From contig NZ_LVWI01000058.1 of NCBI RefSeq assembly GCF_001909055.1, forward strand, positions 1 to 53,468: a stretch of 53,468 nt of DNA. The letters run 5' to 3'. Positions within the stretch are counted from its first letter, which is position 1. Each line of letters begins with the position of its first letter. The stretch comes from Paenibacillus helianthi. GTDB lineage: Bacteria > Bacillota > Bacilli > Paenibacillales > Paenibacillaceae. Below, in pieces: positions 52,415-53,468 of this stretch. The translations under genes were made by a program, and so were the position numbers. The notes below the pieces were generated by a model. The model did not search any database, was not told the DNA's origin, and saw nothing but the letters and a program-made list of their open reading frames with translations.

Positions 52415-52945
52415 ATGACGTCATTACAAAAGGTTCTGGTAACCAAAACAGAGCTGCAGCAAAGAGTCCAGGAGCTTGGAGCAGACATATCACGGGATTA
52501 CGAAGGTAAGGAGCTGGTTCTCATCGGCATCCTCAAGGGAGCAGCCGTATTTATGGCTGACCTGATGCGCGAGATCACCCTCCCTATCGGCATGGATTAC
52601 ATGTCCGTATCCAGCTATGGCGCCAGCTCCACCTCAAGCGGCGTCATCACCGTCAAAAAAGACATCGACACCGACATCCGTGGCAAACACGTCCTCCTCG
52701 TCGAGGACATGATCGACACCGGCCTGACCCTGCAGCATCTCAAGCAGCTCTTTGCTCTCCGGGAGGCTGCAAGTGTCCGCATCTGCACCATCCTCAGCAA
52801 GCCCTCCCGCCGCCTTGCCGACATCCCCATCGACTACTGCGGCATCGAAATCCCCGACGAATTCGTCGTCGGCTACGGCCTGGACTACGCGGAGCAGTTC
52901 CGCAATTTGCCGGAGGTGTGGATTGTGGAGACAGGGGAAGAATAA
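52415..52945 (+). CDS. hpt: Hypoxanthine phosphoribosyltransferase
   Basis: 176 aa. PRPP loop HVLLVEDMIDTGLTL, LIGILKGAAVFMADLMR near the N-terminus, and YCGIEIPDEFVVGYGLDYAEQFRNLP at the C-terminus (family signature; about residues 137-162). Converts hypoxanthine, and usually guanine, to IMP and GMP. Follows guaB by 70 nt in the same direction, so it is the third gene of the purine operon. The IS element begins 21 bp after its stop codon. Confidence 0.92.
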   Translation: MTSLQKVLVTKTELQQRVQELGADISRDYEGKELVLIGILKGAAVFMADLMREITLPIGMDYMSVSSYGASSTSSGVITVKKDIDTDIRGKHVLLVEDMIDTGLTLQHLKQLFALREAASVRICTILSKPSRRLADIPIDYCGIEIPDEFVVGYGLDYAEQFRNLPEVWIVETGEE

Positions 52946-52966
52946 GTATCTAATACAAGTAGTAAA

Positions 52967-53468
52967 GGGGCTGTCTCATAAGTAGATTTTCAAAAAAAAG
53001 AAACAGCCCATATGTATTCAAGAGGCAGTAAAAAGACAGCAAGGCCGCGATTCTCCTGTTATTGGAGAATTGCGACCTTGCGTTTTTGGTCCACCGTGGC
53101 TTGCTTCAGCATATTATGGGCAAGCGAAAGCCAACCGACCTCAAGCGTCACTTTTTCCATGCCGCGAATCAGAAAGCGCCGGAAGCCCCGGTTATTCTTC
53201 AGTTGTCCAAATACGCTTTCCGGTTCCGTCATTCGGCGTACGGCCAGGGCATAACCTTCCTCGCTTCGCAGGATGTCCCGAGCCTGCTTCTGGTACCGCA
53301 GCCTCTCCAGACTGACAACCACTTCCCGATTTCCTGCTGCCTTGGTGCAGCGTTCCTTCAGCGGACAGCCTTCGCAGCTTTGGCTTCGGTAATGACGTTT
53401 GTGAATTTCATATCCGCTTTGTAGTGTCTCCTTGCTCTCTTTGCGGAAATGCAACGTTTCCCCAGCTA
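52967..53468 (-). mobile_element. IS1182-family insertion sequence (3' end, truncated by window)
   Basis: GGGGCTGTCTCATAAGTAGA at 52967-52986 looks like the terminal inverted repeat of IS1182-type elements. Just inside, GGGCTGT pairs with ACAGCCC near 53003-53009. The transposase gene ends at 53059 and reads out of the window. The other end and the target duplication are outside. Confidence 0.75.
53059..53468 (-). CDS. IS1182-family transposase, C-terminal part (partial)
   Basis: At least 136 codons, open to the window edge, so the N-terminal part is missing here rather than lost. It shows the cysteine cluster CEGCPLKERCTKA, the RMTEPESVFGQLKNNRGFRR block that supplies the last acidic residue of the DDE site, and GMEKVTLEVGWLSLAHNMLK, all typical of this DDE family. 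No frameshift in the visible part. Confidence 0.88.
   Translation of the reverse strand, partial: AGETLHFRKESKETLQSGYEIHKRHYRSQSCEGCPLKERCTKAAGNREVVVSLERLRYQKQARDILRSEEGYALAVRRMTEPESVFGQLKNNRGFRRFLIRGMEKVTLEVGWLSLAHNMLKQATVDQKRKVAILQ

Overview
The window is a stretch of chromosome from a spore-forming, low-to-moderate GC Firmicute, most likely Paenibacillus or a close relative. The evidence is a 16S rRNA 5' end with a Paenibacillus-like V1 region, many sporulation genes (safA, spo0B, spoIVFA/FB, a SpoIIB-like gene, spoVID), strong AGGAGG ribosome binding sites, a valS T-box, and a gene order close to the hem-spoVID-valS-folC and maf-radC-mreBCD-minCD-spoIVF-rplU-prp-rpmA-spo0B-obg-pheB-pheA blocks of Bacillus subtilis. 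Nearly everything from 1 to 35.7 kb and from 37.2 to 49.8 kb is on the minus strand, so the text below follows transcription from high to low coordinates.

Left part (1-7.7 kb): the 5' end of a 16S rRNA gene leaving the window, with two promoter-like elements upstream. Then comes safA, which carries two LysM domains and a 10-residue repeat. Next is an amino-acid operon, pheB/thrR - hom - thrB - pheA - ilvE, with no thrC. A short open fragment at 7.5-7.6 kb looks like the remnant of an SPFH-domain protein.

7.7-20.2 kb: obg and a membrane-anchored Spo0B; the ribosomal operon rplU-prp-rpmA behind an L21 leader; RNase G; the spoIVFA-spoIVFB regulated-proteolysis pair; and the cell-shape and division operon DUF4321-maf-radC-mreB-mreC-mreD-minC-minD, which has its own promoter.

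20.3-37.1 kb: a SPOR-domain SpoIIB-like protein; two tandem paralogous glycosyltransferases; two tandem membrane diguanylate cyclases; valS-folC-murC behind a T-box; spoVID; a third glycosyltransferase; and a third diguanylate cyclase on the plus strand. The duplicated glycosyltransferases and cyclases make this the accessory part of an otherwise conserved block.

37.2-48.9 kb: a YpfJ-type zinc metallopeptidase, a small unknown protein, an RluA-family pseudouridine synthase, and a tetrapyrrole operon read hemA-hemX-sirC-hemC-cobA/hemD-hemB-hemL. This operon makes uroporphyrinogen III and most of the siroheme branch. A PerR/Fur-like box lies upstream of hemA. The three largest gaps in the operon carry repeats. 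The most striking is an array of six 51-bp units that in RNA would form six identical GAAA-capped hairpins.

Right end (49-53.5 kb): a PP2C-like phosphatase, then on the plus strand a purine-salvage operon (phosphoribosyltransferase, IMP dehydrogenase, hypoxanthine phosphoribosyltransferase) behind a purine-class riboswitch. The aptamer has an enlarged J3/1 region, and its 3' P1 strand is perfectly complementary to the strand just before a U-tract, which suggests an ON switch. The IMP dehydrogenase is of the Tritrichomonas foetus type. An IS1182-family element starts about 20 bp after hpt and runs out of the window.
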